From contig JAPEIS010000001.1 of the NCBI GenBank assembly GCA_029531795.1, forward strand, positions 3,844,001 to 3,908,000: DNA of 64,000 nt. Reading direction: 5' to 3'. The translations under genes and the position numbers were made by a program. Positions 12,159-22,659 of this stretch are shown here, one piece after another. Each line of letters opens with the position of its first letter. Position 1 is the first letter of the stretch. The notes under the pieces were generated by a model. That model was not told where the DNA came from. It made no database searches and saw only the letters and a list, made by a program, of their open reading frames with translations. Source of the DNA: Sclerotinia nivalis. Lineage: Eukaryota; Ascomycota; Leotiomycetes; Helotiales; Sclerotiniaceae.

Positions 12159-14123
12159 ATGATCGTACAAGAAGATGCTGTTCGACCAAGCCAAACGGAT
12201 ACGGAACGTATGCTAGCAAGAAGCTACCAGACTTGGTTGTCTTATACTGCAGAGACGAACCCTCAGGATGGGTTTCAACCCGATTGTATCTTACTTCGAA
12301 ACATCCTTAGCAGAGTTCCAGCATTCCTAGCAAATGGCTTCTCTAAAGACTGCAAATCCCCTCAGTTTAAACTTAGACACTCTGAATCAACCAACAACAA
12401 CTCTACACTCTATATCAACGGATGGTCAACATGGAATATATCGGAAGGCAATTGCTCTCTTAAAGAGAAGATCATGCATCATCAGCTACTCCTTGGTCTC
12501 CAACGTTCAACACAGTGTTATTTTACAGAAGATTCCCCCTTCTCCAATTGGCCTGGGGTTCAAGGCGAACAAAAAAGTCCTGCGCAAGGTAACTGCCTCG
12601 CGATTCTATCATTTGCTTGGGCATACATTTTATCAGCGCTTTGGGTGGAAATGCAACAGTCTAAGGGCACCAGACCCGCGCCGACCCAGAGAGATGACCG
12701 TATATACTATTTGTGTTCCCAGGCTAAATGGACATGCGACGGCGATGAAGACTTAGCTGGTGACCTTGAGGTTGATCTCGGCGATATAGATGATGATGCT
12801 GCACGATGGTGGACTGCACTTCTAGCCAACGGTGAAGGGTGGCGGGCGACAATCACTCGAGATAGCAAAGTCTATCGGTCTCCCTGGTCCATTTCCCTTG
12901 CTGCTGCTCAGAGCTTTAAGCTTCGAAGGACGGCACACTATCAAAATTCGTACTCTGAGATAGACATCCCACCATCATCCGATCAGGCCTTACAGTTCCT
13001 CTCCGACTTCTGTATCCTTCATAATACCCGCAGTCAATCTTCCGTAGCTTTAGCTGCAACTTTGACTTTTCCATTTCTCAACAATATGACTGCGATGCTA
13101 CCGTTGCCAAAACTTAACTCCTGTCCTATCCCAAGTAAGACGATGTCTCTAGCATTACTACCGACTTCTATTTACCCAAGCACGCCGCCATTCTCACCGT
13201 CAAGACTGGAAACAGAGATTGTTTTTGAAGAAGGTAAACTTCTACCTTACTATATGACCTTGAGCTGCGATTCTCGTGGGATGCAATCGCTCCTTTGCGG
13301 TTCATTCTTTGACCCTGAGGTTTCTTGTAATCTAGTTAGTCCATGGTTAGAACCAATATTCTCGATCATTGATCCAATCATTCAAAGAGGCGATTATGGA
13401 GCGCTGGCTATAGTTATGGGTAAACGTCAACCCAAACTTGCTTCACTATGGTTAGGCGCTATTATCAGTGGGATGGCGCAAGTCACCCTCCCGTACGTTC
13501 GCAATGGATCATTATCTGTCGAACTTCATGCCTCTGCTTGGACATCAACCATACATTCATTCATTAATGCTAGGCCTTCAATACAGTGTACTATTGATAA
13601 TAATGGAATATCTCGTTCCGACGAATGCCGCTTACTATATCTCACAGAATCCGAGGGTCATTCGAGAGTCCCTGTTTGCCCCTGGAAACCGTTTGGCACT
13701 ACACTACTTTGTGATACTGAGATCGAAGTTCGCCAGCATGCAAAATGTTCGGGGCATTACTTACAGTATCTAAGTTGGTCTTGGGAGCTAACTGATGGAA
13801 CAAGCTCCATAGACCGTGGTTTTAGCACTGAGATAGAGTTTACAGAGATATTCACCAATTCAGGTGATATCGTTTCGGAGGTATGGAAGGATAGAGAACT
13901 GAAGTCGGAATTATTGTCAGAGTTAGCAACGCGAAGTATTTTTGGATGGTTGCGAGTGACGGGCTATCCACGATGTGAACAGGACATTTACCGGCATTCA
14001 TGGATAGACCCTGACCTAGAAGAATCGGATGAAGAAGAATTGGACGATGGTATTAGTGCTGGTAAGGATGGCTTGCGAGATGCTGCTGATATACACAACT
14101 GGATAGATAGTACATTTGTATGA
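12159..14123 (+). CDS. 654-aa hypothetical fungal protein
   Basis: This is a single uninterrupted 654-codon frame with normal codon composition inside a repeat-rich region, so it is very likely a real gene. I do not recognise a catalytic domain. No signal peptide is visible. Two mildly hydrophobic stretches (around residues 147-160, and 425-445 near WLGAIISGMAQ) may be buried helices rather than membrane spans. The C-terminus is strongly acidic (a DLEESDEEELDD run). The Cys- and Trp-rich middle and the KRQPKLASLWLG segment look like a family of large fungal proteins of unknown function, a resemblance from memory that I could not check. The first ATG of the frame was taken as the start. Its leader is partly duplicated at 8561-8830. 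Confidence 0.82.
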   Translation: MIVQEDAVRPSQTDTERMLARSYQTWLSYTAETNPQDGFQPDCILLRNILSRVPAFLANGFSKDCKSPQFKLRHSESTNNNSTLYINGWSTWNISEGNCSLKEKIMHHQLLLGLQRSTQCYFTEDSPFSNWPGVQGEQKSPAQGNCLAILSFAWAYILSALWVEMQQSKGTRPAPTQRDDRIYYLCSQAKWTCDGDEDLAGDLEVDLGDIDDDAARWWTALLANGEGWRATITRDSKVYRSPWSISLAAAQSFKLRRTAHYQNSYSEIDIPPSSDQALQFLSDFCILHNTRSQSSVALAATLTFPFLNNMTAMLPLPKLNSCPIPSKTMSLALLPTSIYPSTPPFSPSRLETEIVFEEGKLLPYYMTLSCDSRGMQSLLCGSFFDPEVSCNLVSPWLEPIFSIIDPIIQRGDYGALAIVMGKRQPKLASLWLGAIISGMAQVTLPYVRNGSLSVELHASAWTSTIHSFINARPSIQCTIDNNGISRSDECRLLYLTESEGHSRVPVCPWKPFGTTLLCDTEIEVRQHAKCSGHYLQYLSWSWELTDGTSSIDRGFSTEIEFTEIFTNSGDIVSEVWKDRELKSELLSELATRSIFGWLRVTGYPRCEQDIYRHSWIDPDLEESDEEELDDGISAGKDGLRDAADIHNWIDSTFV

Positions 14124-14266
14124 CTTAGCGTCTTCTATATATAAAGTACGAAGGTAGAGCATTAATGAATTCAAGCTCTAAGATTTATCCTAAGACTATA
14201 TAACTAGCATCACCTTCCCTATGAATACCAACATCACCAATGATGGATGAATCAGTGATTGCAGTA

Positions 14267-14503
14267 TTATGTCAGGTCCATGTAGCTTTCAAACCCATCA
14301 GGTCCACCTGCAGGACGATTAACGCATTTTGTGCAGATAGCGTATCTGCCCTGAGGATCGCTATGGGCTCCAGTTTGACAAATTTTCCACTGCTTTCGGC
14401 AACCAGACTCCTTACACTTGAACCTGTTATGTTCGTTGTTGGGATGGCCGCATTTCACATTCTTGCACCAACCCGTCAAACCCGAGCTTGCACTCATTGA
14501 CAA
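14267..14503 (-). CDS. Small cysteine-rich, probably zinc-binding protein (78 aa)
   Basis: This intact 78-codon frame is convergent with the large gene that ends at 14123. It has eight Cys and several His in a spaced pattern: WCKNVKC-GH near residues 12-20, FKCKESGC-RKQWKIC in the middle, and a final CTKC pair. Paired CxxxxC and CxxC spacing suggests two bound zinc ions. There is no signal peptide or membrane segment, so a small intracellular zinc-binding protein is more likely than a secreted effector. I cannot assign the family. Because it is short, the call rests on the Cys pattern and the normal composition. Confidence 0.6.
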   Translation of the reverse strand: MSMSASSGLTGWCKNVKCGHPNNEHNRFKCKESGCRKQWKICQTGAHSDPQGRYAICTKCVNRPAGGPDGFESYMDLT

Positions 14504-14509
14504 TAGTGC

Positions 14510-15070
14510 TAACGAAGACAGCAGGTATAGTAAAGGAGGCGCAATAGCTAAGGAGAATGATTAAGGTCAGCATAAGTTACTCAAAGGTAGACGTGAAGCC
14601 TTACAGTTCTTGAAAGGAGCAATGTTGCAGTGCGTATCTGCTGTTATTGGAAAACGTCCGGAAAGTTTGGGCTTAGATAAAGTCAACGAAAAATTCCTCT
14701 CCGATTGAACAAATGGACTTACCATCAAAAAGATCCCGATTTACGGAACGAAGTGGTCGTCAAAACACTGCAAGATTCTATTGATGCACAAAGCCGTTTT
14801 TCCTGAATATGTCGGTATTGTAAAGTGAAAATAGATAGGCTTTTTGTATACAAGCTATTGCGGCTCAGCTGAAAATGGTTGAACACAACTTCTAATAAGA
14901 TACTACTGTGCCTGCACTACGTTGTGGAAACTTCAGGAAAAATCTGAAGTAAGCATATAGTAATCTGGTGTTCTAAATCACAGTTAAATGGTTGGTTTGA
15001 ATCAGACTCAAATCCTTTGTTCAATAATTTGGGATGCATGGTGAGTGAGTGAGTCACGCATGGAACATGG
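14510..15070. other. Intergenic DNA, nothing recognised
   Basis: Composition falls gradually toward AT-rich. No open frame with recognisable content was found. Confidence 0.45.
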
Positions 15071-15074
15071 AACG

Positions 15075-16058
15075 ATAATTACTTTTGAACAAAAGGAAAA
15101 CAAGAAGAGCTCCCAAATCATTGTTTCGTTGAACGGAGAAGAAATCCATTTCTCCAATATCATCGATTTTATCGAAAACCACCCCGATATATCTGTTGCC
15201 GATACAATATAAATGATCGATATAGCCAAAATACAAATTATGTAAACTGATATCGATCTCAAAGATTTTATCTATTACTTCGATGTATTCGAAAAAACAA
15301 GACAATTTTATAAGCAGTTAAATATAACGAAGAAGGATACAAACGAGAAATATACAAAATTCGTCGAAATAGCCAACAAAGGGAAACAAGTGAGATTCGA
15401 TATCAAACTTTCGCAGAAAAGGTTAGCAATCTATATTCAAGGCAGAACATTAGCTTTAAAGTTATTTATTGAAGCTCATTCAAGATAACAAACGAATACT
15501 ATTTTCGCATCCAAACTCGCCCGTATCGTAATCACAGCAATCAGTGGTATTAATGCATACCAAGCCCTGAATACTATTGTCATCGAACATTTTCAGCGGT
15601 ACGATTGCAAAAATGGAAACAAAGGAAATAGAATTCCGAAACCCACAATTGATGTAAAGCATATACAGGCATTTGTGAATTCGAAAAACAATATTCTGTG
15701 CCCTTTCTGTACCCTTTTCTTCATAAAAAATAAGGGATTCATTATAATACCTTACAACCTCCTCGGGAAATACAAGAAGAAAGAGATTTGTACGACTTCC
15801 AACCGCTTTGATAATGAACCCCTTCATCATCGCGATACAACTACATTAGAAATCGTTTTTGATATCCCCGGTTATATACACGAAACTAAGCAATCAATGA
15901 AAACCTTTTCGATTCTGATTAAAAAGGCTTTTGCAAAGCCTATCGAAATCGAAAGTGACAACGATTTTATTCCCGATATGCTACAAAAGAAAAGAAAAGC
16001 AATGATAATAAAAAAAGAATCCGTTTCGTCGGTACAAAAGATTAGAAGGAAGGCTTAA
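15075..16058 (+). pseudogene. Unrecognised ORF at the 3' end of an LTR element, with three in-frame stops
   Basis: One frame of 328 codons runs from about 15075 to 16058 and is interrupted only by three TAA codons, near 15210, 15240 and 15486. All three could come from CAA or CGA by RIP. The C-terminal 127 codons are fully open. A CPFC pair and a very basic end (KKRKAMIIKK, KIRRKA), possibly a nuclear localisation signal, are visible. The frame ends about 20 bases before a polypurine tract and a 3' LTR, so it is the last ORF of an LTR retroelement. It does not look like RT, RNase H or integrase. It could be an accessory ORF or belong to a non-autonomous element. Confidence 0.6.
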
Positions 16059-16077
16059 AGGCAAGCCTGTTTTCTTT

Positions 16078-16342
16078 AAGGGGGGGGTGATATGACGATC
16101 CTGTATTTTATATGCCTTAATGCCTTAGGCCATTCTTTTGCCTTTTGGTCCCCTCCAAGGGGACCAAAATGCCTCAGGTTATTCTTTCATTTATTTCACC
16201 CTATATTCGCTTAGAGCTTTGGTCCTCCCCGAAAGGACCATAAAAGGCTCAACTCTATTGTATTTAGTACTGTAGTTTGTTATTCTCTAGTATAGATTAA
16301 TTGATTCTTTCTACTATGCCTTGAATTAATACCATCGTTACA
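16078..16342 (+). repeat. Polypurine tract and 3' LTR (252 bp) of the same element
   Basis: The tract AAGGGGGGGGTGA at 16078-16090 is the plus-strand primer site typical of LTR elements. The LTR at 16091-16342 follows directly. It matches the solo LTR at 10610-10853 in reverse complement, including the paired stem around GGTCCCC and GGGGACC and the ATAAAAGGCTCAAC promoter-like box. Its ends read TATGACGATCC and ATCGTTACA, the first base change being RIP-like. Confidence 0.82.
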
Positions 16343-17580
16343 TAATCATCTATTCACAAATAAAACTATAAAAAGATTTGAATCTATAATAAAAGAATTC
16401 CTCAGACTACTTGACAATCAAATTGACCGAGTAATCAAAAAGTTCATAAAACAAGACTATCACATTACTATCTCTAATAATATTACAATACTTAAGTTTG
16501 CTTTTAAGGAAAATCCTTTTATAAAAGCTATAACATCTTCGCGGAATAAAGCAACTGACATTGATATAGAAAATGCTCAAAATGAATCTTCTCCTTCTAT
16601 AATAACATTTAAGCACATACAAAATCTCAGCAATTCTACATTGAACATCATTCTGCAAAAAATTAACGATCCAAATGTTTTTTCTTTCATTTATATCTCT
16701 CTTGTTTTTATATTTCGTATACCCATGAAAACAAGTGGCTGAGAAAAAGATAATACGTTATGTATATAATGTTCGTTATACTTTTCAGTATTTATATACT
16801 AATTGTTTTATGCTCCAAAAATAAGATACCTGATTATAGATTTGTATAAAACTAGTTCAGTGCTTTCAACAAAACTGTATTGATAGTGATAGAAGTTACA
16901 GGTAAAACAATCGAGGTATATTCCAATCTTGAGAGATTTGATTTTCAATGATCATAACTAATTTGTGAGAATCTGAATAGAGATTAATCCTATCTGCTAC
17001 AATGACAATAACGATCTCGAAGTTTCTGTAAACGAAAAACTGCAATATATTATGCTATCAAAGAACGTTGGATGGAAGAATTTCAGTTTAGAAAACATAA
17101 TACAAGAGGATAGAATGATTTTGAACAAGGTAGATAACAGTTTTTTTTTGATAGAGAATATGCTAGTTCTGTCTTTGCCCAAAGAGATTTTAATAAAAAG
17201 ATTTCAATATAGTCGGGGCATTTAAGATATGTATATTAGCTTTTGATTGTTATAATAAATAGTCTTCTAATAAAGACGAGTTCTAATAGCATTAATAGCA
17301 ACAAGAGATAACAATAGAAATATTAAAGGAGAAAGAAGATGATGATGATAGGTAACAATAAGAGAAGCGGTGTTATTCAGGCGAAACTGAGATTGGCAAT
17401 AACAATGAGGACCAACAATCTGCAAAAAGATGGAAGCTCTTCTTACTCTTTTCCAGTATCACTCTAATACCATTTTGTGAGTATAGCCTAAGGTATCGAC
17501 AGTATTACATCCTGAGTCCATCTTCGATCATTCAATCTATTGTGGATGAGATACAGTCCTAAAGCCTCAAGCAACACTTA
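16343..17580. other. AT-rich DNA, no gene seen
   Basis: No open frame longer than about 85 codons occurs, and none has a recognisable motif. It probably consists of decayed repeats. Confidence 0.45.
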
Positions 17581-18022
17581 CCAATACCTATCGATCACGA
17601 CTCCTATTGTACTTCCCAAACCTCTCGAAGTCCCTTCAATATAGTAGACTCGGCACTATTTACCGAGTATCAAGAATAGCCTTTCTAGGGTTGGGGATAA
17701 GACAACGTACAATCTTCAGTTCCAATTGCGACATGTTCCAGAGCATCTTCATCTCCCTATTCTTTCCTAAGCAATGAATATTGGTTCTAATAAGAGGATA
17801 TTCACAAAGGCTTCAACCCCTTGCAACTTTCTACATTCCAAGGTACAGTTGGCACGATTACCAGTTAAGAGGAAACACGTTCTATAAGAATCGAAGGAAT
17901 ATGAGACGATACTTAGGATGAAAAAGGATGATTGTTTCTGGGAGGAGATTTATGATGCCCTCCTTCCGTATCGAACTCCAGCAGCGATCTAGATACAGTA
18001 TTCTACAAAACTCAAGAAGTGA
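17580..18022 (+). pseudogene. Myb/SANT-like DNA-binding domain pseudogene, copy 2
   Basis: The + frame at 17774-18022 reads through with only two stops, each replacing a Gln-type codon. It shows the fungal Myb-like pattern: MKKDDCFWEEIYDALLPYRT, then Ala-Ala-Ile, then YSTKLKK. The invariant Trp and the Arg-Thr turn before the recognition helix are present. The part before 17774 (TACCGAGTATCAAGAATAGC) matches copy 1 but has no clear frame. This copy lacks the LTR insertion and serves as the empty-site reference for 10610-10853. An intact parent gene is not in the window. Confidence 0.62.
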
Positions 18023-18956
18023 TCACTACATCTTATCCTATTTTTCTTCATAAAAACAAATCTTTAATGATATTCCTAGCTGAGGGAGAATTTTTGAATT
18101 ACATAACGTGAATAAGTCCGATGCCAATTTCTATTACAAAACATTCTTTTTGATTAACTATCCCTTTTATTGCAATCTCTACTCTAACTTGGTGCTCATC
18201 TACCCAGGCTTGCCTTATTCTCTCCTCAGCCAACAAAGAAAGCATTCAAACCCTCTCCTATCCCAATTCGAAACCATTTTATTCTTCCAGTCATTGGTTT
18301 GAGTATGTTATGTTCCAAAGTCTAACAATATATTAGTAAACTATCGTACCAAAGGACCGTGAGATGATATGGAATTGCCTACACATGGGGTAATTTTGTA
18401 TGACTACAAGCAGAAATTTATTCGAGAATTAATAACTAAGTACAAAGCTCCAAATCTACTCCAGGAAATCGTTCCGATCATTGAGCCTAAGGTTCCTTGG
18501 TCACATACTCATCGAGCTGTTACAACCATTCCAACTATAGCCATGACTGAATAGAGTCCCAAACAGTATTTCCATTCACATCCAAAACCACATTTTCATA
18601 TATATCCACCCAATATCGTCTCTGTTTGCTGCTATACTAAGCAATCGCATACAACCATTAGAATAAATCATCTCTTTAATATCCAACATCGGAAGATCTG
18701 CGCAACTCGTTTTCATCCTTGTCTGTTTGCTTTCCACTTTAGAATAATCTTAGTTATTATAAAAATAAAATACTAAAAACAAGGAAATCTGTCAATTCTA
18801 TCGATCGTATATATATATATATAAATTCAAAATCTAAATTCAAAATCTATCCCAAAGAAAACATTCTAACATCGTATTCGCAGCCCCTCCACTCTTCTTG
18901 ATCACAATTTATCGTTACACATTCGAGGTTCCCAAATGTATCATCACTCTGTGTCT
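18023..18956. other. Intergenic DNA, no convincing gene
   Basis: Two 61-64 codon frames (18108-18302 and 18369-18554) have no recognisable features and are not called. A short (TA)n run lies near 18810. Confidence 0.45.
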
Positions 18957-19613
18957 TTAAGCCATACACTCCATAAGATAATTCCTAATATCCACATCCC
19001 AAACTCCCGTAAGAATATAAATCTCCTCAAGCAACTTCTCCCTTAAATCCTCCCCCACCGTATCCCTCGCCCAGTTCCCTGGTAGCACAACCTCCACCGT
19101 CCCCCCAAAAAGCGAGACAGCCTTTTCTGAACCATCCCCATCAAAAATCGCCAGAATTCTATAATCATCCGCAGGAATGCCACCCCAAACGAGATATTCG
19201 CGGCGATGACGTCCTAATTTGTCTTGCGGATATCCGAGTAATGTAGCGACTTCGTATGCACTATAGAGATTTGACAGAGTCTGGGCCTTTATGGCAATGA
19301 TACTTATTCCGGTGTATTTTTGATTTAATAGCCAATTGCGGCGTTTGAGAGCTTCGGACCAGGTGTTGAAGAAGGAGAGGAAGGGAGTAGGGGTGTGGTC
19401 CCAGGCTAGGTGGGCATGGAAGTTTTTATGGGTAGGTGGAAGGGGATTTTGATCCGGATCCTGAAAGTTTCGGGATAGCATGCTATCGTTTTTGTTGAAA
19501 GATGAGTTGCCGGAGTTTTTGACGCGGAAAGATGAGTTGCCGGAGTGTTCGACACGGAAGAGGATAGAGGGGCGGCGGTTCCGAGGTAGTGGGGTTATTT
19601 TAGTATAGTCCAT
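18957..19613 (-). CDS. DUF7587-like fungal protein (218 aa), possible ADP-ribosyltransferase fold
   Basis: An intact 218-codon frame. The segments ILFRV near residue 20, FLSFFNTWSEAL at 78-89, IIAIKAQTL near 105, and RREYLVWGGIPADDYRILA at 137-155 follow the pattern I associate with a widespread fungal domain of unknown function (DUF7587). Spacing of an Arg after a hydrophobic strand, a Ser-Phe strand and a Glu after His/Arg (R20, S80, E139) resembles the R-S-E triad of ADP-ribosyltransferases. That is an inference from pattern only. Residues 22-41 contain a tandem repeat (SGNSSFRV, SGNSSFNK) from a 30-bp DNA duplication at 19501-19560. No signal peptide is seen. The first ATG was chosen. Confidence 0.68.
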   Translation of the reverse strand: MDYTKITPLPRNRRPSILFRVEHSGNSSFRVKNSGNSSFNKNDSMLSRNFQDPDQNPLPPTHKNFHAHLAWDHTPTPFLSFFNTWSEALKRRNWLLNQKYTGISIIAIKAQTLSNLYSAYEVATLLGYPQDKLGRHRREYLVWGGIPADDYRILAIFDGDGSEKAVSLFGGTVEVVLPGNWARDTVGEDLREKLLEEIYILTGVWDVDIRNYLMECMA

Positions 19614-19989
19614 TTTGGTTGTGACGGTAGAGAGGGGGTTCGAGAGAAGCAGGTGGAGCTGGTAAATTGCTTATGTGTCAGAGAATCCCTCAGAAGCTTT
19701 CAAAAGCAGAAAGCTGCAGATTGAGTATGCTATTGGAAGGTCTATATATAAGAATAGTAGCATGAGTCAGAGAAATGCAAACGCCACTAACTAGGTCGCA
19801 TCACCAAAGAATATCGACGATAAGTGAATGTTTGTTGAAAGCTTAGCTTTTCTACAGCCCGACCTCCTGTGACACCTAAATTTGAAGAAAAGTTGTCATA
19901 TACCGGAGCGTTTTATGCCATTCTGACACTTCGACCTCCAGTCTGTGAAACCTTCAGGAATGACTAAGATAAATATAAGTCATACCTTA
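19614..19989. other. Upstream intergenic DNA of the 18957-19613 gene
   Basis: No gene is seen. Composition is normal. It should hold the promoter of the minus-strand gene ending at 19613. Confidence 0.4.
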
Positions 19990-20345
19990 TTTATTTGTTT
20001 AATCCATTAACGTCCTGTATGAGTCTAAGACTATGAATTAAATCATTCAATCAATCAATATATGAGTCTAAGACTGTGTAGGATGGCTAGAGCTCGTAGC
20101 TCTAGCAAGTCTATAGTATTTGTAAAAAGTTCTCTTGTGGCAGTTACTAGGGGTGCGACAACGAATGTTAGGGAGCTCTGCCCGCCTCTACATACCCAAA
20201 AACATGCAGAGGTAAAAAATAAAAAATAATACCAATCAAAGCATTGCGCTCATGATCCTCAAAAAACAACCTCTTCAAACAACCCAAATCCAACTAGCCG
20301 TCTGCATACACCATCTGTTCTATTAGAACTTCCCAGCGGAGTATG
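19990..20345 (-). repeat. LINE-type 3' end block, copy related to 51620-51942
   Basis: Read on the minus strand, the block contains AATGCTTTGATTGGTAT, a GAGCTC hairpin, GTCTTAGACTCA and an ATTGATTGATTG tail. All of these match the 3' part of the retro-insertion at 51072-51942. Homology begins near CCGCTGGGAAGTT at about 20345. The tail is rearranged: the GTCTTAGACTCA box occurs twice around the repeat. Confidence 0.6.
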
Positions 20346-20497
20346 AATCATACCACTTCTCTGTACTCCCTAAGCAGTGTATTAGTATTAAAGGATTGCC
20401 ATGGAACAAAAAGGAAAGAAATCAAAACTATTAGCAATCTCAAGGAAAAAATCATACTTAACGTAAGCTTTCTATTTGGTTTCTCCTTCAAAAAATA

Positions 20498-20990
20498 ATG
20501 GCAGATATATCCCAATGTCATGTTTGCGAGAAGATGTACCGAGATAGAATGGCACGATATGGTTGTGCTTCAAGTCGTTCAGGGCCAGGTTCTACTGTCG
20601 CTAGTACTGTTACTTCTCGGATCACCCTTTCGAACTCAACGGCTCACCTGGAAGAATGTATACTCTGTCTTCGACCGTTTTGCCCACAGCACAAGGAGAG
20701 GGAAGTAAAGGAGGTCTGCGAGATTAACCATGATACGTATTATCGCAGACATCCGGATATCGTAGGGATCTTTCCTTCTATGGTGGAATTGGAGCGTGCG
20801 CCCGAACAAGAGAAGAAGAGAGAGAAACGGGCACAGGAACAGAAAATAAGGGACTTGGAAACGAAAGAGGATGTGAAAGTGAAACAAGGCGACGTTAATT
20901 CAGAAGCTACCGGTAATGAGGTAAGTTTTTTCTCTCACTGAAGTTGACGCATCACTAAATGCAATATAGGCTAAGGATTTGAAGCAATAG
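20498..20990 (+). CDS. Small zinc-binding hypothetical protein (147 aa, two exons)
   Basis: Exon 1 is 20498-20920 and exon 2 is 20970-20990. The 49-bp intron starts GTAAGT, ends ATATAG, has CTAAA as a likely branch site, and splices in phase 0 to add six residues before TAG. Without splicing the frame would run on to a different end at 20941. The protein has CHVCEKMY near residue 8 and CILCLRPFCPQHK near residue 54, two Cys/His pairs that would bind zinc. A VCEINHDTYYRRHP segment follows. Residues from about 100 on are highly charged and probably coiled coil. A nuclear or cytosolic protein of unknown role is likely. It lies antisense within the spaced repeat blocks at 19990-20345 and 21487-21845. 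Confidence 0.68.
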
Positions 20991-21279
20991 GCGAACGAAG
21001 ATAGTTTGTTGGGATTTGGCAAATACGGCTCACTGAAAACCTTTCGAGTTGGTACATATGCCATGCACATCGTCCTGCGTTGGGAACCATCTAAAGTTCT
21101 ACGCAGAAGAGTATTATGAATTTCCTTCCTTCCAGAAGCAACCATTAATTTTATTTTTAATTATCCCCAGTGACTACTCAGATATATAGATTGAAATTGA
21201 AATGTGAGACCCAAATTGCACCGACTTTGTACAAATTGAGAGTGAAGAATTGTATGCTCGAGCTCCAGAAGATTCTCAA

Positions 21280-21400
21280 GATCGAGAAGAGGGGAAAACA
21301 TCGCGATCGAGCACCTTTCCCCCTTCCATTCATTACAATTTTACCAAATGACTCAATCTTGGTTTTCCAGCGTGTGAGCCGGTGCGGATATGACCTTTAG
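21280..21400. repeat. Diverged partial duplicate of the 21600-21780 block
   Basis: The stretch around ACATCGCGATCGAGC and AATGACTCAATCTTGG repeats, with differences, the stretch around ACATCGCGATCGTGC and AATGACTCAAACTTAGC at about 21688-21755. The duplication is direct, about 390 bases apart. Confidence 0.5.
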
Positions 21401-21486
21401 GTGGAGCGGCGGTGGTGGGAGATGACTGGCAGAGGGATGTTAGGGTTGTAAGGGTTTAGATAGGTTGGCATTTTTGACAATTTGTA

Positions 21487-21845
21487 GTGATGAATCGAAA
21501 TTTGGTGAATCGCGTATCGATGCCCCAGAGGGCTCTTGGAGATGATTTTGTGGCGTATTGTAGTAGATGATGATGTTGTCCTCTGTTTCGTAATAAAAGT
21601 AGTGTTGTAGAGAGTGCAATCCGATAATGCGATCGTCAAAAAACCGAGATCTGGCCTTTGCTATCAGCCAACCCGGAGGCAAAAAACATCGCGATCGTGC
21701 GCCTCTTCCTCTTCCAATTACCACGACTCCATCAAATGACTCAAACTTAGCTCTGCAGACTCTCAAAAGAGAGCTGGAGGTTCGTAGGATGCACCGCGTA
21801 CAGGTGTTGAGTCTTTGCATCCCGTTGAATAGAGATTGTTTTGGG
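21487..21845 (-). repeat. Repeat block homologous to 51072-51410
   Basis: On the minus strand the block runs from AGACTCAACACCTGTACGCG to about ATCATCTCCAAGAGCCC, and it is colinear with the 5' part of the retro-insertion at 51072-51942. A minus-strand frame of 136 codons (21440-21850) covers it, and a similar frame exists in the other copy (FESFDGVVVIGRGRG in both). I cannot tell whether that frame is a real gene or part of a non-autonomous retroelement. One internal difference is a 10-base insertion in the right-hand copy. Confidence 0.65.
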
Positions 21846-22243
21846 TTCAACTTGAATATCTATCAATATATAGATTGTCACCTGCCTAAAGCGCTTGTAT
21901 TTATAATTTCTAGCGGCGTCCCCGGCGTTGCCCCCAATCCCGCACCCCAATATCCTTCCCTTCCATACATAACATTCGGCTATGATACAGCTACTGCGTC
22001 TCGGCATACTGGCAGATGATAAGTATGGTTAGAAAGATGAAGAGGGGGAAAGGGAAAAGTGAGGGGAGCTGCAAGAGGCAAGGTGGTGGAGAAATGCAAG
22101 TATTGAGTGGCTTAGTTAGCGGTCGAGGTTGTATAAAACAGCTATCAAACCTGCGGGATCCGGCAGCTCAAATCGCTATGCTTAAACATCCACGAACTTG
22201 CTTATCATTATCACTGAATTCAAAAGGTTTAATCAAACCTCAA
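21846..22243. other. Normal-composition DNA before the LINE, no gene called
   Basis: A few short open frames overlap each other here, and none is convincing. The segment ends at the target-site duplication of the LINE insertion (22244-22257). Confidence 0.4.
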
Positions 22244-22659
22244 ATGCCGAAAATACTGATTGATTGATTGATTGATTGATTAAATTAACGTCTATACTGA
22301 ATCTAAGATTATCTAAGACAACTAAAAGCTTTGTAGGCTTTTAATAAATAACAATTGGTGAAATGCTGGCCGTATTAAATTGTAGTTAGTACAATTTGGA
22401 GAGATTGAGATAATCTCAATCTATTAATTTTGAATAGGGGAAATGAAAACTAATTTTGGGGAACAAAGTTCGTTTTACAAATACTTTTGTATATAATAAA
22501 GAAAATAACAAATGAAATATAATATAATTCGAAATTGAAACAATTTATTTTGTATAAAAGAGTAAATTGATCAAAATAACTAAATTGATTAAATTGATTT
22601 AATTAATTATTTTCTTTTAGTTTATTTTTTTCTTTTTTGTTTTCTTGTTTTATATCCTT

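Noticed and set aside
18369..18554. 61-codon + frame
   Set aside because: No recognisable feature, intron or context supports it as a gene.
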